Of a stretch of 58,932 nucleotides of DNA, positions 35,381 to 43,500 are shown one piece after another. Source of the stretch: JAZNQL01 sp045531205 (GTDB lineage: Bacteria > Bacillota > Clostridia > UMGS1883 > UMGS1540); the NCBI GenBank assembly GCA_045531205.1, contig JAZSDN010000095.1, forward strand, positions 1 through 58,932. The letters are read 5' to 3'. The notes beneath the pieces were generated by a model. That model made no database searches. It was not told where the DNA came from and worked only from the letters and a program-made list of their open reading frames with translations. Position numbers and translations under genes: made by a program. Within the stretch, counting starts at the first letter, position 1; each line of letters begins with the position of its first letter.

Positions 35381-36264
35381 TGGAGGCGACTTTTACGCAG
35401 GGAACTATTATTAAAGGTATTGGCGGATTTTATTATGTAAAATGTCAAGATGAGATTTTTGAAACCCGTGCTTGCGGCAGATTCAGAAAAGAGCATATTG
35501 TTCCTATATGCGGAGATAATGTAATTCTTTCTGAAAACAATGATTCCGTCGTTGAAATATTACCAAGAAAAAATGAATTTATACGCCCACCTGTGGCAAA
35601 TATTGACGCTATGCTTATTGTAGTTGCGGCAAAGTCTCCCGAGCCTGACTACAGAATGGTTGACTCTTTGCTTGTGAATGTTGAAAACAGAGGGATAGAC
35701 GCTGTTATATGCATTAACAAAACCGACCTTATAAGTGACGAAAAGGTTAAAGAAATGGCGGAAATTTATAAAAAGGCGGGATATAAAACTATTCTTACAA
35801 GCACTGTAAAAGAAGAAGGAAGAGAAGAACTTCTTTCGGTTCTTGAAGGGAAAATTACCGCGTTGTCAGGTAACTCCGGCGTTGGAAAATCAAGCATATT
35901 AAATTTTATTCTCGGCGATGAAACAATGGAAACCGGCGATGTAAGCCGAAAGCTTGAAAGAGGAAGGCACACAACAAGACATGTTGAGCTGTTTCCAATA
36001 GGAAATTCTGGGTTCATTCTTGATACACCGGGATTTGGTAAAATGGATTTACCTAAAATGACATCAGATATGTTGGCTGACTTTTTTAAAGAGTTTGAAG
36101 AGTTTAATGAAGGTTGCCGGTTTGGCGGATGTAAGCACTTGTCGGAGCCTGACTGTGCTGTTAAGAGTGCAGTAGAACAAAATCTGATAGCAAAAGAAAG
36201 ATATGAAAGTTATAAATATTTTTATGACCAGTTAAAAAACATAAAGGAGTGGACTTTAAAATGA
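35380..36264 (+). CDS. rsgA: Ribosome small subunit-dependent GTPase RsgA
   Basis: 294-aa circularly permuted GTPase that checks late 30S maturation. An OB-fold N-domain is followed by G4 (INKTD), G1 (GNSGVGKSSILNF), the switch region with RHTTRHVEL and G3 (DTPGFG), in the permuted order typical of the family. The C-terminal zinc finger CRFGGCKHLSEPDCAV is complete. It overlaps prkC by one base, and its TGA overlaps the rpe ATG. Confidence 0.95.
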   Translation: MEATFTQGTIIKGIGGFYYVKCQDEIFETRACGRFRKEHIVPICGDNVILSENNDSVVEILPRKNEFIRPPVANIDAMLIVVAAKSPEPDYRMVDSLLVNVENRGIDAVICINKTDLISDEKVKEMAEIYKKAGYKTILTSTVKEEGREELLSVLEGKITALSGNSGVGKSSILNFILGDETMETGDVSRKLERGRHTTRHVELFPIGNSGFILDTPGFGKMDLPKMTSDMLADFFKEFEEFNEGCRFGGCKHLSEPDCAVKSAVEQNLIAKERYESYKYFYDQLKNIKEWTLK

Positions 36265-36911
36265 TAAAAATATCACCATCAATTTTAGCAGCAGATTTCG
36301 GCAGATTTGCAGATGAAGTTAAATCTGTTGAGCTTGCAGGGGCAGAATACTTGCATATTGACGTTATGGACGGACATTATGTGCCAAATATGTCTTTTGG
36401 ACCAGGTATTGTAAAAACAATAAGAAAATCATCAAATGCGTTATTTGACGTTCATCTTATGATTGAAAATCCTGAAAAATACATAGAAGTATTTGCAGAA
36501 GCAGGGGCAGATTTAATAACTGTACATTTTGAAACATGTCCTCATATTTACAAGACATTACAGCAGATTCGTGACCTTGGTTTGAAGGTAGGGGTGGCTA
36601 TAAACCCCGGAACTCCTGCGTCTATGCTTAAAAACATTATTCATCTTGTTGATATGGTTTTGGTTATGACAGTAAATCCTGGTTTTACTGCGCAAAAATT
36701 TATTCCTGAAATGTTACCCAAAATCCGCGAAGTAAGAGAAATGATAGGTCCTGACAAAGACCTTGAGGTTGACGGCGGTATAAACGAAGAAACCATTTAT
36801 GCGGTAACAGAGGCAGGCGCTAATGTTATAGTTGCGGGTGCCGGTGTATTCTATGCCGAAGACCGCAAAAAAGCAGTAGACACTTTAAAGAGTAAAGCTT
36901 TTAAAAGATAA
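36261..36911 (+). CDS. rpe: Ribulose-phosphate 3-epimerase
   Basis: 216-aa TIM-barrel enzyme interconverting ribulose 5-phosphate and xylulose 5-phosphate in the pentose phosphate pathway. Motifs: SPSILAADFG, HIDVMDGHYVPNMSFGP, DVHLMIENP, VMTVNPGF and EVDGGINEETI. The frame is open from 36249, but AAAGGAGTGG sits there and the ATG at 36261 (ATGA overlap with rsgA) is the correct start. Confidence 0.95.
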   Translation: MIKISPSILAADFGRFADEVKSVELAGAEYLHIDVMDGHYVPNMSFGPGIVKTIRKSSNALFDVHLMIENPEKYIEVFAEAGADLITVHFETCPHIYKTLQQIRDLGLKVGVAINPGTPASMLKNIIHLVDMVLVMTVNPGFTAQKFIPEMLPKIREVREMIGPDKDLEVDGGINEETIYAVTEAGANVIVAGAGVFYAEDRKKAVDTLKSKAFKR

Positions 36912-37519
36912 TGGCTAGGGCAATTATTATTTCGGGCGGAGAAGTTGAATTTTCGTTCAAAATAAATTATGACGATTTTGTGATATGTGCAGATTCGGGA
37001 TATGACAATGCTTTAAAGCTTGGTATTAAGCCTGATATTTTACTTGGTGATATGGACAGCATAAAAAATGTGCCTGATGATGTACAGAAAGTTACTTTTA
37101 AGGCAGAAAAAGACGAAACCGATACAGAGCTTGCTCTTTTATATGCAAAAGAGCGAGGATTTAAAGAGGTTTTTATACTTGGAGCATTGGGTGGAAAGAG
37201 AAAAGACCATTCTTTTGCTAACATAATGCTTTTGAAAAAAGCTTATGACCTTGGTATAAACGCAAAGCTTTATTCCGAAAACGAGCAGGTTTATATAATT
37301 TGCGGAAATTATAGTGTTACAAAAAAGGAAAATATGTTTTTATCAATATTTCCTGCTTTTGGTGATGTGACAGTTACATTAAATGGAACAAAATATCCGC
37401 TATATAACGAAAAGTTGCCTTTTGGAAGTATACGTGGGATAAGCAACGAAATAACAGATGAAAAGGCGGAAATTGAAACAGATGGATGTATTTTGGTTTT
37501 TGAAACAAGAAAGGATTAA
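36911..37519 (+). CDS. thiN: Thiamine pyrophosphokinase
   Basis: 202-aa enzyme transferring pyrophosphate from ATP to thiamine, making thiamine diphosphate, the cofactor of transketolase and pyruvate-converting enzymes. The catalytic CADSGYDNALKLGIKPD block, LLGDMDS, KDETDTELALLYA and GALGGKRKDHSFANIMLL are all present. One-base overlap with rpe (TAATG). The rsgA-rpe-thiN order is common in Firmicutes. Confidence 0.93.
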   Translation: MARAIIISGGEVEFSFKINYDDFVICADSGYDNALKLGIKPDILLGDMDSIKNVPDDVQKVTFKAEKDETDTELALLYAKERGFKEVFILGALGGKRKDHSFANIMLLKKAYDLGINAKLYSENEQVYIICGNYSVTKKENMFLSIFPAFGDVTVTLNGTKYPLYNEKLPFGSIRGISNEITDEKAEIETDGCILVFETRKD

Positions 37520-37526
37520 GTGCTAA

Positions 37527-38963
37527 ATGGATTTTAGTATTTTTGGACAGGAACTTTCTATAAAAACGAGTTTTTCGGATAAATATGATTTGATACAGAT
37601 GTTCAGGGGAATTAAGGATTATCAGTTTGATTCTAATAGTCCTGTTGATTTTCGCGGTGCAGGATTACAAAGAAAAAACAGTATTGATATGTGGCACTTT
37701 GAAATTCCTCTTGCAATTACGACTGATGAAGCTATTCCTATATGGATAAACGGCGACTTTGCAGGCGGTAACCACGGAAGGTGTTGCGGTAATGTAGTAA
37801 CAAGCCCGAATCACGGTAAGGACATTAGTGATGTTGCATCGCTGTGGGAAGATGAAGAGGGTACAAAATGGACATTACTTCGGGTGCTTTCGGAAGATGT
37901 ACTTATGTTTATATCGGAAAATATAGGAAAGTCGGAAGTTGATTATGCATTTAAAAGCAAAATTGCAGGTAAGCTTACATACGTAAGTCACGGAGAACAC
38001 AAAGAAGATATAATTATAGAAAAGCAATCGGCTAACAATCAAATTCAACCTTCTGTAAAGCATACAAAAAAAGAAGTTTATGCGATAAAAGACGGGCAGA
38101 GAAAACGCGAGTTTTTTGGCGCTGAAGATATTGATGCACTTGAAATTGTACACGAGTACGATATGATAAATCAGGCTACCATGGCAGAAGCTCTGCAAAA
38201 AGAAAGACCCGAGGGCGGATATAAAAGTATGCCTTATTTAGGCAACGGAAAAGTAATGACAAAGGGCAAGGTTATTTACAGAATAGAAAATGACGGAACA
38301 ATTTTAGTTGATTTTGACTATCAGAATCTAACTAATGTTGATTTTTCGATTTGCATGGGCATTATGTATCAGGAAAGATGCAACTATGGAAAAGGTATTT
38401 ACAGATACATTCCAAAGCAGAAGCCGTTTGAATTTAATGGTACAACCTATGATTTTTCTGTTCCTTGCGATACTGATATGGAAAATTACCCTCATAACTT
38501 CATGACCACTCCTGATACATGGGAAAATCCTGATTCTCCGCCTGACAGACAGATAGACTTTATAAAGGATGTAAATGGTGAAATTATAGCAGGTTTTGCA
38601 GGAGGATTTTTACCGGTGTACGAAGGCGAACCCTCTGTAAGAAAAAACAATATAAACTCTGCTGTGCTTTTTTACAGAAGCAGAAAAACATACCCCAGAT
38701 TCAAAGAAGGCACCCGTATGAAGAGTGTACGTGGGGTAGGATACAAAAAATATTTTGAAGTATGTGATAATGTATCGGAATACAGAGTTTCGTATGACGG
38801 GATTACGTATATTTACATAGATTTCTTTGGAGAAGGTCAAAAAGAACTTTGTGAAGATGTTACACTTTTTGAAAAAAGTGATGATGTTAAATTTGAAAAA
38901 CAGGGAAATAAAACAGTTATAACGGCAAAAAAAGGATATGCAGTATTAAAAAAGATATTATAA
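37527..38963 (+). CDS. Uncharacterised 478-aa cytoplasmic protein
   Basis: I do not recognise this family. There is no signal peptide or convincing membrane segment. The sequence is rich in aromatic and charged residues in alternating patterns that suggest a large all-beta protein. A conspicuous stretch near residues 80-100 (GGNHGRCCGNVVTSPNHGKD) holds two N-H-G motifs and a vicinal cysteine pair, which could be a metal or substrate site. A second His/Glu group (SHGEHKED) lies near residue 153. The C-terminal third has an F-x-Y-R-S-R-K-T-Y-P-R-F block. It starts 7 bp after thiN with only a weak ribosome binding site, so it probably depends on upstream translation. Carbohydrate-related function is possible from the beta-rich look, but that is a guess. 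Confidence 0.75.
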   Translation: MDFSIFGQELSIKTSFSDKYDLIQMFRGIKDYQFDSNSPVDFRGAGLQRKNSIDMWHFEIPLAITTDEAIPIWINGDFAGGNHGRCCGNVVTSPNHGKDISDVASLWEDEEGTKWTLLRVLSEDVLMFISENIGKSEVDYAFKSKIAGKLTYVSHGEHKEDIIIEKQSANNQIQPSVKHTKKEVYAIKDGQRKREFFGAEDIDALEIVHEYDMINQATMAEALQKERPEGGYKSMPYLGNGKVMTKGKVIYRIENDGTILVDFDYQNLTNVDFSICMGIMYQERCNYGKGIYRYIPKQKPFEFNGTTYDFSVPCDTDMENYPHNFMTTPDTWENPDSPPDRQIDFIKDVNGEIIAGFAGGFLPVYEGEPSVRKNNINSAVLFYRSRKTYPRFKEGTRMKSVRGVGYKKYFEVCDNVSEYRVSYDGITYIYIDFFGEGQKELCEDVTLFEKSDDVKFEKQGNKTVITAKKGYAVLKKIL

Positions 38964-39006
38964 AGCATAAGTATATACAGAATAAGATAAATTAAGGAGA
39001 ATTGTT

Positions 39007-40716
39007 ATGAATACAAAAGGAAGAGTTTATCCGCTTTATGAGACAACAAAGATGCGTGATTTCCGTGATATGACAGAAAATGTAGCAAAAAAATACCCTG
39101 ATGATATTGCTTTTTCGTTCAAAAAAAATCCACGGGACGAAGAAATTGTAAGACTTACTTACACACAGGTAAAAAATGATGTACGTGATTTTGGTACAGA
39201 GGTGCGAAACCTTGGAATGAACGGAAAAACAGCAGTTCTTATTGGACAAAACAGTTATGAATGGTGCTGTATATATTTAGCGGCAATAGCAATGGGGGTA
39301 GTGCTTGTTCCTATTGACAGGGAATGTGTGTCGGCAGATTTGGCAAATATAATTAACTCGGCTGATTGTGAATATGTTTTTTATGGCAGTGATGTTAAGG
39401 AAAAAATATTCGCCTTAAAAGATGAGCTTAAAACTGTGAAAAAATACATAGCTTTTTCTGACGATGAAGATGCTGATGATACTTTTGCACAAATAAAGGA
39501 AAGAGGCGGAAAAAGCTTTGCAGAAGGTAATAACATTTATTATGATGCAGAAATTGACCCTGAAAAGCTTTCGGCAATAGTATTTACATCGGGCACAACA
39601 GGTAACAGCAAGGGTGTTATGCTTTCGCAAAAAGGAATGTGCATTGATATGACAAATGGCATGTATAACTTTGCTATTACAAGAAAAACTGTGAATGTTT
39701 TACCGCTTCATCACACTTTTGGTTCAACAATAAACTTAATAGGACATTTTGGGCAGGGCTCGGGAATATATCTTTCAAGCGGTTTAAGATATATAACAAC
39801 AGAACTGCAAAACGAAAAGCCGGGTCATCTTATTGTAGTTCCGCTGTTTGTTGAAAGCTTTTACAAAAAAATAATTCATTCTGCTGAAAAAAGCGGTAAG
39901 CTTGCCGGAATGAAAATTTTAATTAAGGTAAGCAATTTCTTAAGACTTTTCAGAATAGACTTAAGAAGAAAGTTCTTTAAGGATATTCATAAGGTATTTG
40001 GCGGTAATTTAAGCCTTATTATTTCGGGCGGAGCAGCAATGAATCAGAAGATAATAGACTTTTTTGACGGAATAGGTGTTACAATTTTAAATGGTTATGG
40101 AATAACTGAATGTTCACCCCTTATTTCCTGCAACAGAAATGAGCATCAGGAAAAAGGCAGTGTAGGTATTCCGATTCTTGACGAAGAAGTAAAAATTGCA
40201 AATCCCGACGAAAACGGAGAAGGCGAAATTTGCGTAAAAGGTCCTAATGTTATGCTTGGATATTTTAATAATCCTGAAGCTACAAAGGCCGCATTTGATG
40301 AAGATGGATTCTTTAGAACAGGTGACTATGGAAGAATTGACAAACACGGATGGATTTACATAACAGGAAGAGTTAAAAATATGATAATTCTTTCAAACGG
40401 TAAAAATGTTTACCCCGAAGAAATTGAAAAGGAAATACAAGGCATTTCGGGAGTAGGGGAAGTTGTTGTTTATGCAGGTGAAAGCGACAACAGGGCAAAC
40501 CGTGATGTTATAGTTGCAGAAATTTTCCCTGATGAAGAAACCTTGAAAATGCACAATATAACAGATTATCAGAAATATTTTGAAACAGAAATTATAAAGA
40601 TAAATCATCGTATGCCTCCTTACAAGAGGGTTGACAGAGTAAAAATACGTGAAGCGGAATTTGAAAAGAATACTTCAAAGAAAATAATGAGGTTTAAAAT
40701 TAAGAAAGATATATAA
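39007..40716 (+). CDS. AMP-binding acyl-CoA synthetase (long-chain fatty acid-CoA ligase-like)
   Basis: 569-aa ANL-superfamily enzyme that activates a carboxylic acid as acyl-AMP and then, most likely, as acyl-CoA. Core motifs are complete: A3 FTSGTTGNSKGVMLS, A5 NGYGITECSPLIS, A7 FRTGDYGRIDKHGWIYITGR, the hinge NGKNVYPEEIE and a C-terminal catalytic lysine in TSKKIMRFKI. It resembles FadD-type ligases more than acetyl-CoA synthetase, but the acyl chain cannot be read from sequence. Ribosome binding site TAAGGAGAATTGTT. Last gene of the 20-kb plus-strand run; a strong terminator follows. Confidence 0.85.
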   Translation: MNTKGRVYPLYETTKMRDFRDMTENVAKKYPDDIAFSFKKNPRDEEIVRLTYTQVKNDVRDFGTEVRNLGMNGKTAVLIGQNSYEWCCIYLAAIAMGVVLVPIDRECVSADLANIINSADCEYVFYGSDVKEKIFALKDELKTVKKYIAFSDDEDADDTFAQIKERGGKSFAEGNNIYYDAEIDPEKLSAIVFTSGTTGNSKGVMLSQKGMCIDMTNGMYNFAITRKTVNVLPLHHTFGSTINLIGHFGQGSGIYLSSGLRYITTELQNEKPGHLIVVPLFVESFYKKIIHSAEKSGKLAGMKILIKVSNFLRLFRIDLRRKFFKDIHKVFGGNLSLIISGGAAMNQKIIDFFDGIGVTILNGYGITECSPLISCNRNEHQEKGSVGIPILDEEVKIANPDENGEGEICVKGPNVMLGYFNNPEATKAAFDEDGFFRTGDYGRIDKHGWIYITGRVKNMIILSNGKNVYPEEIEKEIQGISGVGEVVVYAGESDNRANRDVIVAEIFPDEETLKMHNITDYQKYFETEIIKINHRMPPYKRVDRVKIREAEFEKNTSKKIMRFKIKKDI

Positions 40717-40717
40717 T

Positions 40718-40751
40718 AAAAAATCTGCAAGTTTTGCTTGCAGATTTTTTT
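40718..40751. terminator. Bidirectional intrinsic terminator between the acyl-CoA synthetase gene and metA
   Basis: AAAAAATCTGCAAG, loop TTTTG, CTTGCAGATTTTTTT: an almost perfect stem with T runs on both strands, filling the whole gap between the two convergent genes. Confidence 0.88.
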
Positions 40752-40753
40752 AA

Positions 40754-41671
40754 TCAGCCTATTGTATTTAAATCATAAGGTGTTATCTGGTATACATAGT
40801 AATTAAGCCAGTTTGTAAAAAGGAGATTTGAATGTGCTCTCCAATTAACAATGGGGGGATGGGATGGGTCGTCATTTTTATAATAATTTTTGGGCAGTGG
40901 AGTATTAAGCCCTTTGTCCATATCGCGCATATATTCCAAATGAAGCGTGTCTGCATCATATTCTGAGTGACCTATACAAAAAACATTTTTACCTGTTTTT
41001 GATGCTATAAGGTAGGGGCCAACTTCTTTTGAGGATGCAAGAATTTTAAGGTCAGGATTTTCTTTTACCTGGTCAACATTTACCTGTGTATAACGTGAAT
41101 GGGGTGCATAAAAATGATCGTCAAACCCGCAAAGAAGCTTTGCTTTAGGACGTAAAACTTTATGAGAAAAAACGCCGAAAACTTTTTGGGGCAATGTGTA
41201 TTTTTCTATGCCGTAATGATAGTAAAGGCCTGCCTGTGCTGCCCAGCATATATGAAGGGTGCTTGTAACATGGGTTTTTGACCATTCCATTACGGCAGTA
41301 AGTTCATCCCAGTAATCAACCTCTGTAAAGTCCATAAGTTCAACGGGTGCGCCAGTTATAATAAGCCCGTCAAACTTTTCGTTCTTTACATCGTCGAAGG
41401 TTTTGTAAAATGTTTTAAGATGTTCTTCTGCAGTATTTTTGGACTGGTGTGTTTTTGTATGTAATAAAACGAGTTCTACCTGAAGAGGAGAATTACTCAA
41501 AGCACGTACAAGTTGTGTTTCTGTTGCTATTTTTGTAGGCATAAGATTAAAAACAGCTATACTTAAAGGACGGATATCCTGCTTTTGTGCTCTCTTTTCT
41601 GTCATTACAAAAATATTTTCGCTTTTCATTGCACGGGTTGCGGGCAATTTATCAGGAATTTTTATAGGCAA
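40754..41671 (-). CDS. metA: Homoserine O-acetyltransferase (MetA type)
   Basis: 305-aa class I glutamine amidotransferase-like acyltransferase for the first committed step of methionine synthesis. The nucleophilic cysteine is in HICWAAQAGLYYHYG, the histidine in FCIGHSEYD. The acyl-CoA specificity position reads GAPVELMDF, that is Glu where E. coli MetA (a succinyltransferase) has Gly. Published work on MetA links Glu here to acetyl-CoA use, so an acetyltransferase is predicted. The frame extends to a TTG at 41677, but that abuts the AGAGGGA. The next TTG, at 41671, gives MPIKIPDKLPA, the canonical MetA N-terminus. No SAM riboswitch or T-box is visible in the short upstream gap. Confidence 0.92.
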   Translation of the reverse strand: MPIKIPDKLPATRAMKSENIFVMTEKRAQKQDIRPLSIAVFNLMPTKIATETQLVRALSNSPLQVELVLLHTKTHQSKNTAEEHLKTFYKTFDDVKNEKFDGLIITGAPVELMDFTEVDYWDELTAVMEWSKTHVTSTLHICWAAQAGLYYHYGIEKYTLPQKVFGVFSHKVLRPKAKLLCGFDDHFYAPHSRYTQVNVDQVKENPDLKILASSKEVGPYLIASKTGKNVFCIGHSEYDADTLHLEYMRDMDKGLNTPLPKNYYKNDDPSHPPIVNWRAHSNLLFTNWLNYYVYQITPYDLNTIG

Positions 41672-41747
41672 ATACAATCCCTCTTTTCGTTTGAAATTTA
41701 TTTTTTATATATTATAACAAATAATATAATTATTTTCAATATAAAGA

Positions 41748-41776
41748 TTGTATTTTTTTTTGATTAATGATATAAT
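41748..41776 (+). promoter_or_regulatory. Predicted promoter of recJ
   Basis: TTGTAT (41748-41753), 17 bp, perfect TATAAT (41771-41776), followed by AGGATG and the TTG start at 41809. It drives the recJ-rel-MBL-kinase-radA run. Confidence 0.5.
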
Positions 41777-41808
41777 ATTCGAATAAAGAAAATTTAGGAT
41801 GTGTTATT

Positions 41809-43497
41809 TTGAACAAAAGATGGAATTTACTGTATGAAAATGCAGATAAGGAGAAGATAAAAGAAATAGAGCTTGCGACAGGTCTTTCTTATGAAATCGC
41901 TTCTATTTTAGCAATCAGAGGTGTTGAAAAGGAAAATGCAAATGCTTTTTTGCACGAAAAAATTGATATGCTTGCAGATCCTTTTTTGATGAAGGATATG
42001 AGAAAGGCTGTTTACAGAATAGAAAATGCCATTTCAGCAGGAGAACGTATTACTGTATACGGAGACTATGACGTTGACGGAGTAAGTTCTACGGTAATGC
42101 TTGTTAAATACCTTCGTGAGAAGGGGGCAGAATGTGATTATTATATTCCTTTTCGTATGAGTGACGGATATGGCGTAAACAATAATGCACTTGAAAGTAT
42201 TGCAAAAAAGGGTACAAAGCTTATTATTACGGTAGATACAGGAATATCTGCAATACAGGAAATAGAATATGCAAAGAGTTTAGGACTTGATGTTGTTGTA
42301 ACAGATCATCATTCGATAGAGGGGGAAATTCCTGACGCAGTTGCAGTTGTAAACCCAAAAAGGACTGACTGTTTATATCCGTACAAGGATTTTGCAGGTG
42401 CGGGAGTTGTTTTTAAGCTTTTGTGTGCTCTTGAAGGTAATACAAGAAAAATAATAACAGATTACTGCGACCTTGCAACTTTAGCTACAATAACAGACAT
42501 TGTTCCGCTGACAGGCGAGAACAGAACCATTTCGGCATTTGGAATGAGAAAAATTAAAAAAATGCCTTCTGTAGGATTAAAGGCTGTTTGTGATAATGCA
42601 GAAATAGATTATCAAACAATAACCTCGGGACAGATAGGATTCAGCATTGCACCAAGACTTAATGCGGCAGGAAGAGTAGATAATGCTGCGGTTGCAGCAG
42701 AACTTTTACTTACAGAGGATGAAGAAAAAGCCGCGGAGCTTGCCGAGCAGTTAAATGTTTTGAATACACACAGAAAAGAGCTTGGTCAGCAAATTCTTCA
42801 GGAAGCGGTAGAAATAATAGAAGCCCGTGACGATATTGCCGACAAAAAAGTAATCATTGTAGGCGGTGACGGCTGGCATCAGGGAGTTATAGGAATTACG
42901 GCATCTCAGCTTTGTGAACAGTATAACAAGAGCATTATACTTATATCTTATGAAGGAGATTGCGGTAACGGCTCTGCAAGGGCAGTTGAAGGATTTAATC
43001 TTTTTGCGGCTCTTTGTGAGTCGGCTCATCTTATAGAAAAGTTTGGCGGTCACGCATCAGCTGCAGGAATAACCATAAAACGCGAAAATGAAAAAGAACT
43101 TGAAAAAATGATGAATATTTACGCAGATGAAAATGTTGATAAAATTTTAGAGCCTTGTGTAAATATAGACCTTGAACTGCCACTTGAAAAAAATCTTATA
43201 GATTTTGCAAACGAAACGGCTGTTTTAGAGCCTTATGGAGAAAAGAACAAACCGCCCGTCTTTGCTCTAATGAATGCAACGGTTACAAATATAAGGGTTA
43301 GCCGAGATGAAAAACATATTTTTATTAAAGTAAGAAGCGGTCTTAAATGGCTTGATTGTGCCGGATTCAGATTAGGTCACTTAAAAGATGTAATAAACAT
43401 TGGAGATACAGTTGATGTTGCGGGAGAGCTTGTAAAAAACAGCTATAATTATATGCTTTTGCCGCAGCTTAACATTACCGATATAAGAAAAAGGTGA
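41809..43497 (+). CDS. recJ: Single-stranded-DNA-specific exonuclease RecJ
   Basis: 562-aa DHH-family 5'-3' exonuclease used in recombination and mismatch repair. The DHH core has GDYDVDGVSST (motif I), VDTGISA (motif II), the family DHH in TDHHSIEGEIP (motif III) and the DHHA1 domain GGHASAAGI; the C-terminal OB fold follows (about residues 445-560). Start is TTG at 41809. It is 3 bp upstream of rel. Confidence 0.95.
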   Translation: MNKRWNLLYENADKEKIKEIELATGLSYEIASILAIRGVEKENANAFLHEKIDMLADPFLMKDMRKAVYRIENAISAGERITVYGDYDVDGVSSTVMLVKYLREKGAECDYYIPFRMSDGYGVNNNALESIAKKGTKLIITVDTGISAIQEIEYAKSLGLDVVVTDHHSIEGEIPDAVAVVNPKRTDCLYPYKDFAGAGVVFKLLCALEGNTRKIITDYCDLATLATITDIVPLTGENRTISAFGMRKIKKMPSVGLKAVCDNAEIDYQTITSGQIGFSIAPRLNAAGRVDNAAVAAELLLTEDEEKAAELAEQLNVLNTHRKELGQQILQEAVEIIEARDDIADKKVIIVGGDGWHQGVIGITASQLCEQYNKSIILISYEGDCGNGSARAVEGFNLFAALCESAHLIEKFGGHASAAGITIKRENEKELEKMMNIYADENVDKILEPCVNIDLELPLEKNLIDFANETAVLEPYGEKNKPPVFALMNATVTNIRVSRDEKHIFIKVRSGLKWLDCAGFRLGHLKDVINIGDTVDVAGELVKNSYNYMLLPQLNITDIRKR

Positions 43498-43500
43498 AAA

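Noticed and set aside
41672..41808. SAM riboswitch or T-box upstream of metA
   Set aside because: The gap is about 130 bp of A/T-rich DNA mostly used by the recJ promoter, too short and lacking conserved helices.
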